The notes: a model not told the origin generated them from the sequence alone. Shown: positions 7,971-17,051, counted from the first letter of the stretch. The stretch: 30,103 bases of DNA from Dokdonella_A sp937902695 (GCA_048498135.1 JBEHYO010000042.1:1-30103), one strand, 5' to 3'. Made by a program: numbers and translations.

Positions 7971-9252
7971 AGCGCGCGATCCGCGGCGAGACGTTCTCCG
8001 GCGCGATGCATGCGCCCGGTGCGTCGAAGCCGGCGTGGAAGATCGTGACGGTCGGATCGAACCAGTACGCGGCGCCGGCATGCACGAGGTTGCCGACGAC
8101 GTGTCCGGGCGCGCTCGTGACCCAGCGCACGCCGCTCGCGGCGACCGACCATCCGGCGAGATCTTCGGCGATCGGCGCGATGATCGTCGTGCCGCCGGTT
8201 TCGCCGAGCGATGCCGCATCGAACGCGTAGCTCGCGCCGCACGCCGCACCGTTGGCCTGTCCTGCGAACGGCGCGCCGACGAAGATGCTGTCGTCGCCGA
8301 GCGCGACCGACCAGCCCAGCTGATCGCCGGCGGCGCCCGTGGCGGTCGTCAGCAGCGCATCCTGCGACCACGTCGTTCCGCTGCGCGAGAACACGTAGGC
8401 CTGACCCTGCGCGTCGGCTGCGGACGGTGCGCCGATCACGGCGCGGTCTCCGGCGAGATCGACGGCATAGCCGAAGAGATCGCCGTTCGCGCTGGCCGCG
8501 GTCAGTTTCGCCTGCGCGGTCCAGCCGCCGGCGCCGCGCACGAACACGTAGACGGCACCGTTCGCATACGCGCCCGCCGCGTCCGATGCATTGAAGGGCG
8601 CGCCGACGAGCAAGGTATCGCCGTCGAGCGCGACGCTCGTACCGAACGCGTCGAACGGCGCGCCGTCGGCCGCCGTCAGCTTCGCGTCCTCGGTCCAGAC
8701 GGTGCCGCTCCGCGCGAAGACATAGACGGCGCCCGTGCCGTCGACGCCGATGCGGCCCGCACCGACCGCGACACGATCGCCGGACACCGAAACCGACTGG
8801 CCGAAACGTTCTCCGCTGGAGGGGCCGCTCGGCACGAGCATTGCCTGCTGCGACCAGCCGACGCCGTCGCCGACGAAGACGTATGCCGCGCCGGGCACCG
8901 CGCCTGCGGCCGCGACGACGAGCGTGCTGCCCGATACGCCGAGCGCAGTGCCGAATGCGTCGCCGGCCACGAGCTCCGCGGGCGCGATGCGCAGCGGCAC
9001 GCCGCACGGCAGCGCGGAGCAGTCGACGACATAGGCGGCGCCTGCCGCATCGTTTTCGCCTGGCGCGCCAAGCGCGAGCGTCGTGCCATCGATGCCGACG
9101 CCGTACCCCATGTCGGCGCCGGTGCTGGCAACCGGGCTGACGACGATCGCGCTTTCGACCGCGCCCGCCGGCGTCGCGCACGCAAGCGCGAGCGCGCACG
9201 CGAGCGCTGTCGCGCGCAGCCGAAAGCCGTCGGGGCTGCCCCTGCTTTTCAT
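7969..9252 (-). CDS. secreted FG-GAP repeat (beta-propeller) protein
   Basis: This is a 427-residue exported protein. The signal peptide (about 1-31, hydrophobic ATALACALALACATPAGA) is probably cut after AGA. Seven repeats of the FG-GAP/integrin-alpha type follow, starting near residues 49, 99, 149, 202, 259, 311 and 365, each with a pattern like FGxSVxxxGDxxxVGAPxxxxxGAxYVF; seven blades would close a beta-propeller. Some repeats keep acidic residues that could bind calcium. The C-terminal end, IFHAGFDAPGACIAP, resembles short GFD/GFE tails I recall on other xanthomonad secreted proteins (recall, not checked). No catalytic domain is seen; adhesion or surface binding is the usual suggestion for such proteins. 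It is a single gene convergent with the signalling operon. Confidence 0.88.
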   Translation of the reverse strand: MKSRGSPDGFRLRATALACALALACATPAGAVESAIVVSPVASTGADMGYGVGIDGTTLALGAPGENDAAGAAYVVDCSALPCGVPLRIAPAELVAGDAFGTALGVSGSTLVVAAAGAVPGAAYVFVGDGVGWSQQAMLVPSGPSSGERFGQSVSVSGDRVAVGAGRIGVDGTGAVYVFARSGTVWTEDAKLTAADGAPFDAFGTSVALDGDTLLVGAPFNASDAAGAYANGAVYVFVRGAGGWTAQAKLTAASANGDLFGYAVDLAGDRAVIGAPSAADAQGQAYVFSRSGTTWSQDALLTTATGAAGDQLGWSVALGDDSIFVGAPFAGQANGAACGASYAFDAASLGETGGTTIIAPIAEDLAGWSVAASGVRWVTSAPGHVVGNLVHAGAAYWFDPTVTIFHAGFDAPGACIAPENVSPRIAR

Positions 9253-9331
9253 GCAGCGATTACCGCCGCTGGGCGACGGGGTGTCAAGCCGACTCTGGGT
9301 GATTCACCTCAGCGACGGCGGCGGACCCGCT

Positions 9332-9856
9332 TCAGCCGGTCGCGCGTCGGGGAATCTCTGGTGCCGGAACGAGCAACGATGCGTTGGCCGATGCGCCGGT
9401 CAGCGGCTCCAGCGTGCCGATCGAATGCCCCTGCTCGGCCAGGTATTCGAGCCAGCGGTTCAAGAATGAGCTCATGCGAAGCCGCTGCTGGAAGATGCTG
9501 CGCGCGGGGCGAAGCGGACCGATCGCACGCGCGAGACGCCGATCGGCATGGCAGTGCATGACCTCGGCCATGTGCGCGTCGTGATACATGCGAAGCTGCG
9601 CGGACGGCGCCAGCTCACCGGTTTCGCCGTCGACGAAGCAGTAGGTCAGGTGCAGGTCGAGCGTGTAGCGATGGCGCTCGAGCACGTCGAGGCGGACGTC
9701 CAGGCCGTCGTCGAGCGAGGAGAGGTAGCTCCCGACGGCGAGGCGTCCCGGCGCGAACATGCGGTTGAGGCGATGGTAGTTCTCCGCATAAAGCCCCATC
9801 AGCCAGGCGAAACGGCCCGGCAGGACGTCATGCGGTTTTTCGAGGACTAACGACAT
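9332..9856 (-). CDS. DUF1249 family protein
   Basis: This 174-residue soluble protein matches the DUF1249 (YqiB-like) family. The N-terminal RFAWLMGLYAENYHRLNRMF is followed by a short beta-strand region with DVLERHRYTLDLHLTYCF and then the conserved RMYHDAHMAEVMHCH segment (about residues 89-103). The biochemical function is unknown. The C-terminal 50 residues after WLEYLAEQGHS look disordered and are probably lineage-specific. It appears to be transcribed alone; 113 bp separate it from ppsR upstream on the same strand. Confidence 0.82.
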   Translation of the reverse strand: MSLVLEKPHDVLPGRFAWLMGLYAENYHRLNRMFAPGRLAVGSYLSSLDDGLDVRLDVLERHRYTLDLHLTYCFVDGETGELAPSAQLRMYHDAHMAEVMHCHADRRLARAIGPLRPARSIFQQRLRMSSFLNRWLEYLAEQGHSIGTLEPLTGASANASLLVPAPEIPRRATG

Positions 9857-9970
9857 GGACCGATCATAGGGGCGGACCCGGACGAAACCTAGTCTTATCC
9901 GCCGCCGGCAACGGGATTAGAATGAAAATCCGCGCACGGGTCAGCGACCGGGTCGCGATTCAGCCGCGCC

Positions 9971-10786
9971 TCAGAACATGTGCCGCTCGATACCGAGCGC
10001 CGCCAGGATCTTGCTCGCGATCTCCTCGATGGACGTGTGCGTGGTGTTCTGCACCGCGATGCCGTCGCGCCGGAACAGCTTGTCGGCCTGACCGAGTTCC
10101 CAGCGGCATTGCTCGATCGTGGCGTACTTGCTGTTCGGCCGACGCGCCTGACGCACCTGCGCCAGACGCGTCGGGTCGATCGAGAGGCCATAGAGCCGCT
10201 TGCGGTACGGCACGAGGCGCTTGGGCAATTCGAGCCGTTCGAGATCCTCCTCGGTCAGCGGATAGTTCGCCGCCTTCACGCCGTAATGGAGCGCCATGTA
10301 GAGGCATGTCGGCGTCTTGCCGACGCGCGAGACGCCGACGAGGATGAGGTCAGAATCGCCGTAGTTCACGTCGACGCCGTCGTCGTGCGTCAGTGCGTAG
10401 TTGGTCGCGTTGATGCGCGCCTCGTACTCGCCGAAATTGGTCAGCCCGTGCGCCTTGCCCACGCGCGGCGAGCGCTTGGCCTGGAGCTCGACCTCGAGCG
10501 GCTCGATGAACGGCGCGAACACGTCGAGCATGAACGCGCCGCTCTCGGCGACGATGTCCGAGAGCTTCTGGTCCATGATCGTGTTGACGACGATCGGCCG
10601 GACGCCGTTCTGCGCGTATGCGGTCTTGATGCGCAGCGCCGCCGAGCGCGCCTTCGCATCGTCGTCGACGAACGGAATGCGGAACGTCTGGAAATCGACG
10701 CCGTCGAATTGCGTCAGCACGCTGTGGCCGATCGTCTCCGCGGTGATGCCGGTGCCGTCGGAAACGTAGTAGATCGTGCGGCGCAT
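9971..10786 (-). CDS. ppsR: PEP synthase regulatory protein (bifunctional kinase/pyrophosphorylase)
   Basis: This 271-residue DUF299-family enzyme inactivates PEP synthase by ADP-dependent phosphorylation of an active-site Thr and reactivates it by phosphate-dependent removal. The family hallmarks are present: N-terminal YYVSDGTGITAE (residues about 6-17) and the P-loop GVSRVGKTPT (151-160), followed by LYMALHYGVKAANYPL. The start at 10786 (MRRTIYYVSDGTG) is taken because it matches the usual family N-terminus; an ATG 20 codons upstream (10846) adds only an arginine-rich tail. It is divergent from ppsA, its known substrate, across a 187-bp shared control region, which strongly supports both calls. 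Confidence 0.96.
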   Translation of the reverse strand: MRRTIYYVSDGTGITAETIGHSVLTQFDGVDFQTFRIPFVDDDAKARSAALRIKTAYAQNGVRPIVVNTIMDQKLSDIVAESGAFMLDVFAPFIEPLEVELQAKRSPRVGKAHGLTNFGEYEARINATNYALTHDDGVDVNYGDSDLILVGVSRVGKTPTCLYMALHYGVKAANYPLTEEDLERLELPKRLVPYRKRLYGLSIDPTRLAQVRQARRPNSKYATIEQCRWELGQADKLFRRDGIAVQNTTHTSIEEIASKILAALGIERHMF

Positions 10787-10878
10787 GGCGTGGCATCCCG
10801 ACCCGAGGCTGGCCTTCAGTCTACGGAAAGCCCGCTCGCGCGGCATCGGCCGCTCGAATCGGCACTCTCGAGCCAGCC

Positions 10879-10924
10879 TTGTCTCGCCCCGCAGAAAGCC
10901 CGAAAATCACGGGTTCTTGCGGGG
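10879..10924 (+). promoter_or_regulatory. putative ppsA promoter overlapped by an imperfect palindrome
   Basis: TTGTCT (10879-10884) and GAAAAT (10902-10907) are spaced by 17 bp and read toward ppsA. An imperfect inverted repeat, CCCCGCAGAAAGCCCG (10887-10902) against CGGGTTCTTGCGGGG (10910-10924), covers the spacer and the -10 box. It could be an operator or, if transcribed, a leader hairpin. No known regulator site was recognised. Confidence 0.35.
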
Positions 10925-10973
10925 CATCCCCGCACGCTTGCATCCCACGCTTGCATTCTGCCGGAGATTCCCT

Positions 10974-13376
10974 TTGAGCGAACTGGTGCTTTGGCTCGAC
11001 GCGTTGCGCATGTCCGATCTCGGCAAGGTCGGCGGCAAGAACGCCTCGCTCGGCGAGATGATCGGCAATCTCGCCCGGCTCGGCGTCTCGGTGCCGGGCG
11101 GCTTCGCGACGACGGCGGACGCATTCCGCGATCATCTCGTGAACACCGGGCTCGCGGCGAAGATCCAGGAGCGGCTCGCCGGGCTCGATGTCGAGGACGT
11201 CGACGCGCTGACGGCTGCCGGCAAGGAGATCCGCGGCCGGATCATCGACACCAGGCTCCCCGCCGATCTCGACAAGGCCATTCGCGATGCGTACGCGAAA
11301 CTCTGCAAGGATGCCGGGGCGGACGACATCGCCGTCGCGGTGCGCTCGTCGGCGACCGCCGAAGACCTGCCGGACGCCTCGTTCGCCGGCCAGCAGGAGA
11401 CCTTCCTCAACGTCACCGGCATCGAGGACGTGCTGCTGAAGGTCAAGGAGGTCTTCGCATCGCTCTACAACGATCGCGCGATCGCGTATCGCGTGCATCA
11501 CGGCTTCAGGCACGAGGAGGTGTTCCTCTCGGCCGGCGTGCAGCTGATGGTGCGCGCGGACATCGGCGCATCGGGCGTCCTCTTCACGCTCGACACCGAA
11601 TCGGGCTTTCGCGACGTGGTGTTCGTGACCGGCAGCTACGGCCTCGGCGAGATGGTCGTGCAGGGCGCGGTCAATCCGGACGAGTTCTACGTGTACAAGC
11701 CGACGCTCAAGGCCGGCAAGCCCGCGATCCTGCGCCGCCAGCTCGGCGCCAAGCAGCAGCGCATGGTGTATTCGTCGAAGGCCGGCGAGCGCGTGAAGAT
11801 CGAGGACACGCCCCCGCCCGATCGCGCGCGGTTCTGCATCAGCGACGAAGACATCCACGCGCTGGCCAGGCAGTCGCTCGTGATCGAGGATCATTACAAG
11901 CGCCCGATGGACATCGAATGGGCGAAGGACGGCGCGACCGGCAAGATCTACATCGTGCAGGCGCGGCCGGAGACCGTGAAATCGCGCGCGCGCCCGACGC
12001 AGATCGAACGCTTCCATCTGCGCGAGGATCCGTCGAAGCCGCGCGCCCGCGTGCTCGCCGAGGGCCGCTCGATCGGCCAGAAGATCGGCGCCGGCAAGGC
12101 GCGCGTGATCCGCTCGATCAAGGACATGAACCGCGTCGAGCCCGGCGACGTCCTGATCGCCGACATGACCGATCCCGACTGGGAACCGGTCATGAAGCGC
12201 GCCGCGGCGATCGTCACGAATCGCGGCGGCCGCACGTGCCACGCGGCGATCATCGCGCGCGAGCTCGGCGTGCCGGCCGTCGTCGGCACCGGCAATGCGC
12301 TCGATGTGGTGCCGGACGGCACCGACGTCACCGTCTCGTGCGCGGAGGGCGACACCGGTTTCATCTACGAGGGCCAGCTTGCGTTCGAGCGCGTCACCGC
12401 CGATCTCGGCTCGATGCCGCCGGCGCCGCTCAAGATCATGATGAACGTGGCCAATCCCGAGCGCGCGTTCGATTTCGCGATGCTGCCGAACGCCGGCGTC
12501 GGCCTCGCGCGCCTGGAGATGATCATCGCGAGCCACATCGCGGTGCATCCGAAGGCGCTGCTCGAATACGACAAGCAGGATGCCGAGACCAAGCGCCAGA
12601 TCGACGAGCGCGCGGCGGGCTACAGCGATCCGGTGAGCTTCTACGTCGATCGCCTCGCCGAAGGCATCGCGACGATTACGGCCGCGTTCGCGCCGAACCC
12701 GGTGATCGTGCGCCTTTCCGACTTCAAGTCGAACGAATACGCGAACCTGATCGGCGGCGCGCGCTACGAGCCGCACGAAGAGAACCCGATGATCGGCTTC
12801 CGCGGCGCGAGCCGCTACGTCGATCCGTCGTTCGCCGACGCGTTCGCGCTCGAATGCCGCGCGATGCGCAAGGTGCGCGACGAGATGGGCCTGACCAACG
12901 CATGGGTCATGATCCCGTTCGTGCGCACGCTCGGCGAGGGCCGCAAGGTCATCGAGGTGCTGAAGAAGAACGGCCTCGTCCAGGGCGCGAGCACCGATGG
13001 CGGGCCGGGCCTCAGGATCATCATGATGTGCGAGGTCCCGTCGAACGCGCTCATGGCCGACGAGTTCCTCGACATCTTCGACGGCTACTCGATCGGCTCG
13101 AACGACCTCACGCAGCTGACGCTCGGCCTCGATCGCGATTCGGCCATCGTCGCAAGCCTTTTCGACGAGCGCGATCCTGCGGTCAAGAAGATGCTGTCGA
13201 TGGCGATCCAGACCGCCAGGCGCAAAGGCAAGTACATCGGCATCTGCGGCCAGGGACCGAGCGATCACCCGGATCTGGCCGAGTGGCTGATGGACCAGGG
13301 CATCGAATCGGTTTCGCTGAATCCGGATACCGTTGTCGATACGTGGCTGAGGCTTGCCAAGAAGAAGGCGGGCTGA
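10974..13376 (+). CDS. ppsA: phosphoenolpyruvate synthase
   Basis: This 800-residue enzyme makes PEP from pyruvate and ATP with release of AMP and phosphate, the entry step of gluconeogenesis. A rare TTG start at 10974 is chosen because it gives the standard N-terminus (SELVLWLDALRMSDLGKVGG) and has GGAG 6-8 bases upstream. The ATP-binding domain (about 1-340) carries VRSSATAEDLPDASFAGQQE (123-142). The swivelling phospho-His domain carries GGRTCHAAIIARELGVPAVVG with catalytic His423, and Thr421 two residues before it is the expected PpsR target. The C-terminal PEP/pyruvate barrel (about 470-795) contains GSNDLTQLTLGLDRD and GICGQGPSDHPD. The length is normal for the family (about 790). Its regulator is encoded divergently next door. 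Confidence 0.98.
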   Translation: MSELVLWLDALRMSDLGKVGGKNASLGEMIGNLARLGVSVPGGFATTADAFRDHLVNTGLAAKIQERLAGLDVEDVDALTAAGKEIRGRIIDTRLPADLDKAIRDAYAKLCKDAGADDIAVAVRSSATAEDLPDASFAGQQETFLNVTGIEDVLLKVKEVFASLYNDRAIAYRVHHGFRHEEVFLSAGVQLMVRADIGASGVLFTLDTESGFRDVVFVTGSYGLGEMVVQGAVNPDEFYVYKPTLKAGKPAILRRQLGAKQQRMVYSSKAGERVKIEDTPPPDRARFCISDEDIHALARQSLVIEDHYKRPMDIEWAKDGATGKIYIVQARPETVKSRARPTQIERFHLREDPSKPRARVLAEGRSIGQKIGAGKARVIRSIKDMNRVEPGDVLIADMTDPDWEPVMKRAAAIVTNRGGRTCHAAIIARELGVPAVVGTGNALDVVPDGTDVTVSCAEGDTGFIYEGQLAFERVTADLGSMPPAPLKIMMNVANPERAFDFAMLPNAGVGLARLEMIIASHIAVHPKALLEYDKQDAETKRQIDERAAGYSDPVSFYVDRLAEGIATITAAFAPNPVIVRLSDFKSNEYANLIGGARYEPHEENPMIGFRGASRYVDPSFADAFALECRAMRKVRDEMGLTNAWVMIPFVRTLGEGRKVIEVLKKNGLVQGASTDGGPGLRIIMMCEVPSNALMADEFLDIFDGYSIGSNDLTQLTLGLDRDSAIVASLFDERDPAVKKMLSMAIQTARRKGKYIGICGQGPSDHPDLAEWLMDQGIESVSLNPDTVVDTWLRLAKKKAG

Positions 13377-13401
13377 TTCGCGCTTTCACGGGAGGCAGAA
13401 C

Positions 13402-14217
13402 GTGCTGTTACGCATTGCATTTGCTTTTGCGCTGACCTTGGGCGCGGTCGGCCCCGCAGCGGCGGGCAACGAGTCGGCGCCGACCGTCGATCTTTCGGTC
13501 AAGGGCGACATCCAGATCGGACCCGACGGACACGTCACCGACTGCTGGCTGAAGACACAGATGGCCCCGACGGTCGCGAAGCTCGTCGACAGCACGGTTC
13601 GAAGCTGGCACTTCGAGCCGATCACGGTCGACGGCCGGCCGGTGAACGCGAAGACCACGATGAGTCTTCGCCTGAGCGCGACGCCGGCGCCGAACGATAC
13701 CTACTCGCTGAAGATCGAGAGCGTCCATTTCGGCACGCTGACCCGCACGAATCTCAAGTTGCCGGTCTACCCGTCCGACGCAGCGCGCGTCGGGCTCGGC
13801 GCGCGCGTCGTGCTGTATCTCATCATCGGCGAAAATGGCAACGTGATCGACGCCATGCCGGGTCAGACCAGCCTCACGATGCGCGCGAAAGACGAGGACG
13901 AAGCGGAAATGTGGCGCAAGCGCTTCGAGAAGGCCAGCCTCGAAGTCGTCAAGTCGTGGCGCTACGACACGAGCGAGCTCGTTGACGGCAAGCGCGTCGC
14001 CAAGCGTTACGCGATAGCACCGATCGAGTTCAGCATGTCGCGCTCGGACAAATGGACGCCCTATGTGCCGGGCCCCGTCCATCCTGCCTGGTGGGACAAG
14101 GCGAAGGCGGCCGACGGCTCGGCCGAGCAGCAGCTTGCGCAGATCTCCAATGGCGAAACGGCATCCGCGAGCTCGCAATTTCGTCTCAGGGATGACGTGG
14201 TCGGAAAGACGCTCTGA
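13402..14217 (+). CDS. periplasmic protein with two TonB-C-like domains
   Basis: This is a 271-residue exported protein. The GTG start at 13402 is fixed by GGAGG at 13391-13395 and gives a clean signal peptide (LLRIAFAFALTLGAVGPAAA, cut near residue 22). Two successive regions have the TonB C-terminal strand pattern: residues about 30-95 (IQIGPDGHVTDCWL, then STVRSWHFEPITVDGRPV) and about 115-215 (VVLYLIIGENGNVIDAMPG, then VVKSWRYDTSELVDGKRV). True TonB has an uncleaved anchor and a long Pro-rich spacer; both are missing, so it is unlikely to energise transport alone. It lies 25 bp behind ppsA and may be read from it. Function unknown. Confidence 0.75.
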   Translation: MLLRIAFAFALTLGAVGPAAAGNESAPTVDLSVKGDIQIGPDGHVTDCWLKTQMAPTVAKLVDSTVRSWHFEPITVDGRPVNAKTTMSLRLSATPAPNDTYSLKIESVHFGTLTRTNLKLPVYPSDAARVGLGARVVLYLIIGENGNVIDAMPGQTSLTMRAKDEDEAEMWRKRFEKASLEVVKSWRYDTSELVDGKRVAKRYAIAPIEFSMSRSDKWTPYVPGPVHPAWWDKAKAADGSAEQQLAQISNGETASASSQFRLRDDVVGKTL

Positions 14218-14415
14218 GCCCGGGACCGTACAAACCAGTCGCACGATCGCGTCGCGTCTAAGAGTCTCGGCCCGGCCATGGGGCTTTTCGCGACGACGCT
14301 AGACGCGCACACTAGCGAGCGTCAAGCCGCCCGGAAACCGACGGCGACCCGTGCGCCCGCGCGAACGAGGGAATGTCGCGCCCGGCGAATCCTTCGAAAC
14401 GCAAGGGGTGACGCG

Positions 14416-14871
14416 ATGATCACGTTGAACGTCAACGGCCAGCCGCACGATGTCGACGTCGCGGCCGACACGCCGCTGCTCTGGGTGCTGCGCGACGTGC
14501 TCGCGATGACCGGCACGAAGTTCGGCTGCGGCATCGCGCAGTGCGGCGCGTGCACCGTGCACGTAGACGGCGCGCCGGTACGCTCGTGCCTCCTGCCGGT
14601 CGGCACGATCGGCGCGAAGCAGATCACGACGATCGAAGGCATCGGCGCGACGCCGGCCGGCGCGAAGGTGCAGAAGGCCTGGCTCGATCTCGAAGTGATC
14701 CAGTGCGGGTACTGCCAGTCGGGCCAGATCATGTCCGCCGCGGCGCTGATCGCAACGAAGGCGACGCCGGACGATGCCGATATCGACGCCGCGATGGCCG
14801 GCAACATCTGCCGCTGCGGCACCTACGTGCGCATCCGCGACGCGATCAAGAAAGCCGCGGAGGCCGCATGA
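14416..14871 (+). CDS. 2Fe-2S subunit of a molybdenum hydroxylase
   Basis: This 151-residue small subunit belongs to the xanthine dehydrogenase family (isoquinoline 1-oxidoreductase alpha/NicA type). It passes electrons from the molybdenum centre to the acceptor. The first plant-ferredoxin-like cluster uses Cys38, Cys43, Cys46 and Cys58 (GCGIAQCGACTVHVDG), the second the helical-bundle motif Cys97, Cys100, Cys132, Cys134 (QCGYCQSGQ and GNICRCGTY). All eight ligands are present. It has no export signal of its own, so it would travel to the periplasm with the Tat-dependent large subunit. AAGGGG at 14402-14407 is the ribosome site. The stop overlaps the large-subunit start (ATGA). Confidence 0.95.
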   Translation: MITLNVNGQPHDVDVAADTPLLWVLRDVLAMTGTKFGCGIAQCGACTVHVDGAPVRSCLLPVGTIGAKQITTIEGIGATPAGAKVQKAWLDLEVIQCGYCQSGQIMSAAALIATKATPDDADIDAAMAGNICRCGTYVRIRDAIKKAAEAA

Positions 14872-17051
14872 AACCGGAAGGGTTCGCAGGTTCCGGCGCC
14901 CTGCCCTCGCCGTCTCGCCGGACGTTCGTCAAGGCGAGCCTCACCGCGGGCGGCGCGCTGCTGCTCGGCTTCCGGCTCAAGGGCGCCGACGCCGCCGCCA
15001 GCCCCGCGGCGACGACGTTCGCGCCCGATGCATTCATCCGCATCGACCGCGACGGCACGGTCACGCTGATCATGCCGCAGGTCGAGATGGGCCAGGGCAC
15101 GTACACGTCGATTTCGATGATCCTCGCCGAGGAGCTCGATGCGAAGTGGGATGCCGTCAGGGTCGACCACGCGCCGCCGAACGATGCGCTCTACGCGAAT
15201 CCGACGTTCAAGGAGCAGATGACCGGCAATTCGAACTCGGTGCGCGCCTTCTGGATGCCGCTGCGCAAGAGCGCCGCGGCCGCGCGGGCGATGCTCGTCC
15301 AGGCGGCCGCGAAACGCTGGAAAGTCGACGCGTCGACGTGCACGGCCGCCGACAGCGAAGTCGCGCACGCGCCGAGCAATCGAAAGCTCGGCTACGGCGA
15401 TCTCATCGCCGACGCGAGCCAGATCGAAGCGCCGAAAGATCCGCCGCTCAAGGACGTCAAGGACTTCAAGCTGATCGGAAAGCCCCTGAAGCGCCTCGAT
15501 ACGCCGGACAAGACCAACGGCAAGGCGATGTACGGCATCGACGCGATGCCGCAAGGCGTCAAGTTCGCGACGCTGCGCGCGTGTCCGGTCTTCGGCGGCA
15601 AGGTCGCCCACGTCGACGATGCGAAGACCAGGCAGGTTCCGGGCGTCCGCCAGGTCGTCGTGCTCGACGATCTCGTCGCCGTCGTCGGCGATCACATGTG
15701 GGCCGCCAAGCAGGGGCTCGATGCGCTCGACATCACGTGGAACGAGGGCGAGCACGCGAACGTCACCACCGCAGCCGTCTGGTCGCAGATCCGCGCCGCG
15801 AGCGAGAAGGAAGGCCTCGTCGCGAAGAACGAGGGCGATTTCGCCAAAGGCATCGCCGAGGGCGAGAAGCTCGAGCTCGCGTACGAGATGCCGTTCCTCG
15901 CTCACGCGACGATGGAGCCGCTCAACTGCACGGTTCACGTGACGCCCGACGCCTGCGAAGTCTGGGTCGGATCGCAAGTGCTCGCGCGCGCGCAGAAGGC
16001 GGCCGCGAAAGCGACCGGTCTTCCGCTCGAGAAAGTCACCGTGCACAACCATCTGATCGGCGGCGGCTTCGGGCGCCGGCTCGAAACCGATTACGTCGAC
16101 AAGGCGGTGCGGATCGCGCAGAAGGTCGAAGGTCCCGTCAAGGTCGTCTACACGCGCGAGGAGGACATCCGGCAGGACATCTACCGCCCCGTCTATCGCG
16201 ACGTCATGTCGGCAAGCCTCGCCAACGGCCGCGTCGTCGCATGGCGGCATCGCGTCACCGGCTCGTCCGTGATCGCGCGGTTCCTGCCCGGCCTGTTCAA
16301 GATGACGAAGGAGATCGACATCGACTCCGTCGACAGCGCCGTCGACGTGCCGTACGACTTCCCGAACCTGCGTATCGAGTTCGTGCGCGACGAGCCGCCC
16401 GGCGTTCCGACCGGCTTCTGGCGCGGCGTCGGCCCGAACAACAACGTGTTCGCCGTCGAGAGCTTCATCGACGAGCTGGCGAAGAAGGCCGGCAAGGATC
16501 CGGTCGAGTTCCGCCGCGGCATGCTCGGCAAGACGCCGCGCCTTCTCGCCGCCGTCAACCTCGCCGCCGAAAAATCAGGCTGGGGCACGCCGCTGCCGGC
16601 GCGCGTCGGCCGCGGCATCGCGGCGCAGGTCGCCTTCGCGAGCTTCATCGCGACGGTCATCGAAGCCGAAGTGCGCGACGACGGCAGCGTCAAGCTGCGC
16701 CGCATCGTCTGCGCGGTCGACACCGGCATCGCGGTCAATCCGGACACGATCGTCGCCCAGCTCCAGGGCGGGCTCGTGTTCGGCCTCTCGGCGGCGCTCT
16801 GGGGCGAAATCACGATCGACAAGGGTCGCGTGCAGCAAGGCAACTTCAACGACTACCGCGTGCTGCGCATCGACGAGGTGCCGCCCATCGAGGTGCATGT
16901 GATCCCGAGCGGCGAGCCGCCCGGCGGCATCGGCGAGACCGGAACGACCGCAGGTCCGCCGGCCCTGCGCAACGCGATCTTCGCCGCGACCGGCGTGCCG
17001 CTGCGTCGCATGCCGGTCGATCGCGCGCTGCTTGCGAGGAAGGCGTCATGA
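14868..17051 (+). CDS. molybdopterin-binding subunit of a periplasmic aldehyde/N-heterocycle hydroxylase
   Basis: This is a 727-residue member of the xanthine dehydrogenase family, isoquinoline 1-oxidoreductase beta type. The twin-arginine motif SRRTFVKAS (16-24) before a hydrophobic stretch marks export by Tat in folded form. Molybdopterin-contact motifs include MGQGTYTSISMILAEEL (74-90), GGGFGRR (398-404) and the C-terminal GGIGETGT, where Glu690 is the expected catalytic base. The substrate cannot be read from the sequence: aldehydes, isoquinoline-like or nicotinate-like rings are all handled by close relatives. It is translationally coupled to the 2Fe-2S subunit before it and to the triheme cytochrome after it. 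No maturation factor of the XdhC type is present in the window. Confidence 0.93.
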   Translation: MKPEGFAGSGALPSPSRRTFVKASLTAGGALLLGFRLKGADAAASPAATTFAPDAFIRIDRDGTVTLIMPQVEMGQGTYTSISMILAEELDAKWDAVRVDHAPPNDALYANPTFKEQMTGNSNSVRAFWMPLRKSAAAARAMLVQAAAKRWKVDASTCTAADSEVAHAPSNRKLGYGDLIADASQIEAPKDPPLKDVKDFKLIGKPLKRLDTPDKTNGKAMYGIDAMPQGVKFATLRACPVFGGKVAHVDDAKTRQVPGVRQVVVLDDLVAVVGDHMWAAKQGLDALDITWNEGEHANVTTAAVWSQIRAASEKEGLVAKNEGDFAKGIAEGEKLELAYEMPFLAHATMEPLNCTVHVTPDACEVWVGSQVLARAQKAAAKATGLPLEKVTVHNHLIGGGFGRRLETDYVDKAVRIAQKVEGPVKVVYTREEDIRQDIYRPVYRDVMSASLANGRVVAWRHRVTGSSVIARFLPGLFKMTKEIDIDSVDSAVDVPYDFPNLRIEFVRDEPPGVPTGFWRGVGPNNNVFAVESFIDELAKKAGKDPVEFRRGMLGKTPRLLAAVNLAAEKSGWGTPLPARVGRGIAAQVAFASFIATVIEAEVRDDGSVKLRRIVCAVDTGIAVNPDTIVAQLQGGLVFGLSAALWGEITIDKGRVQQGNFNDYRVLRIDEVPPIEVHVIPSGEPPGGIGETGTTAGPPALRNAIFAATGVPLRRMPVDRALLARKAS

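Noticed and set aside
9175..9200. Possible lipoprotein signal (ALAC) in the FG-GAP protein
   Set aside because: The residue at -3 does not fit the lipobox, and a normal signal peptidase site (AGA) follows.
9940..9965. Short GCGAC/GTCGC hairpin downstream of ppsR considered as its terminator
   Set aside because: Only a 5-bp stem and the T-run is several bases away; too weak to annotate.
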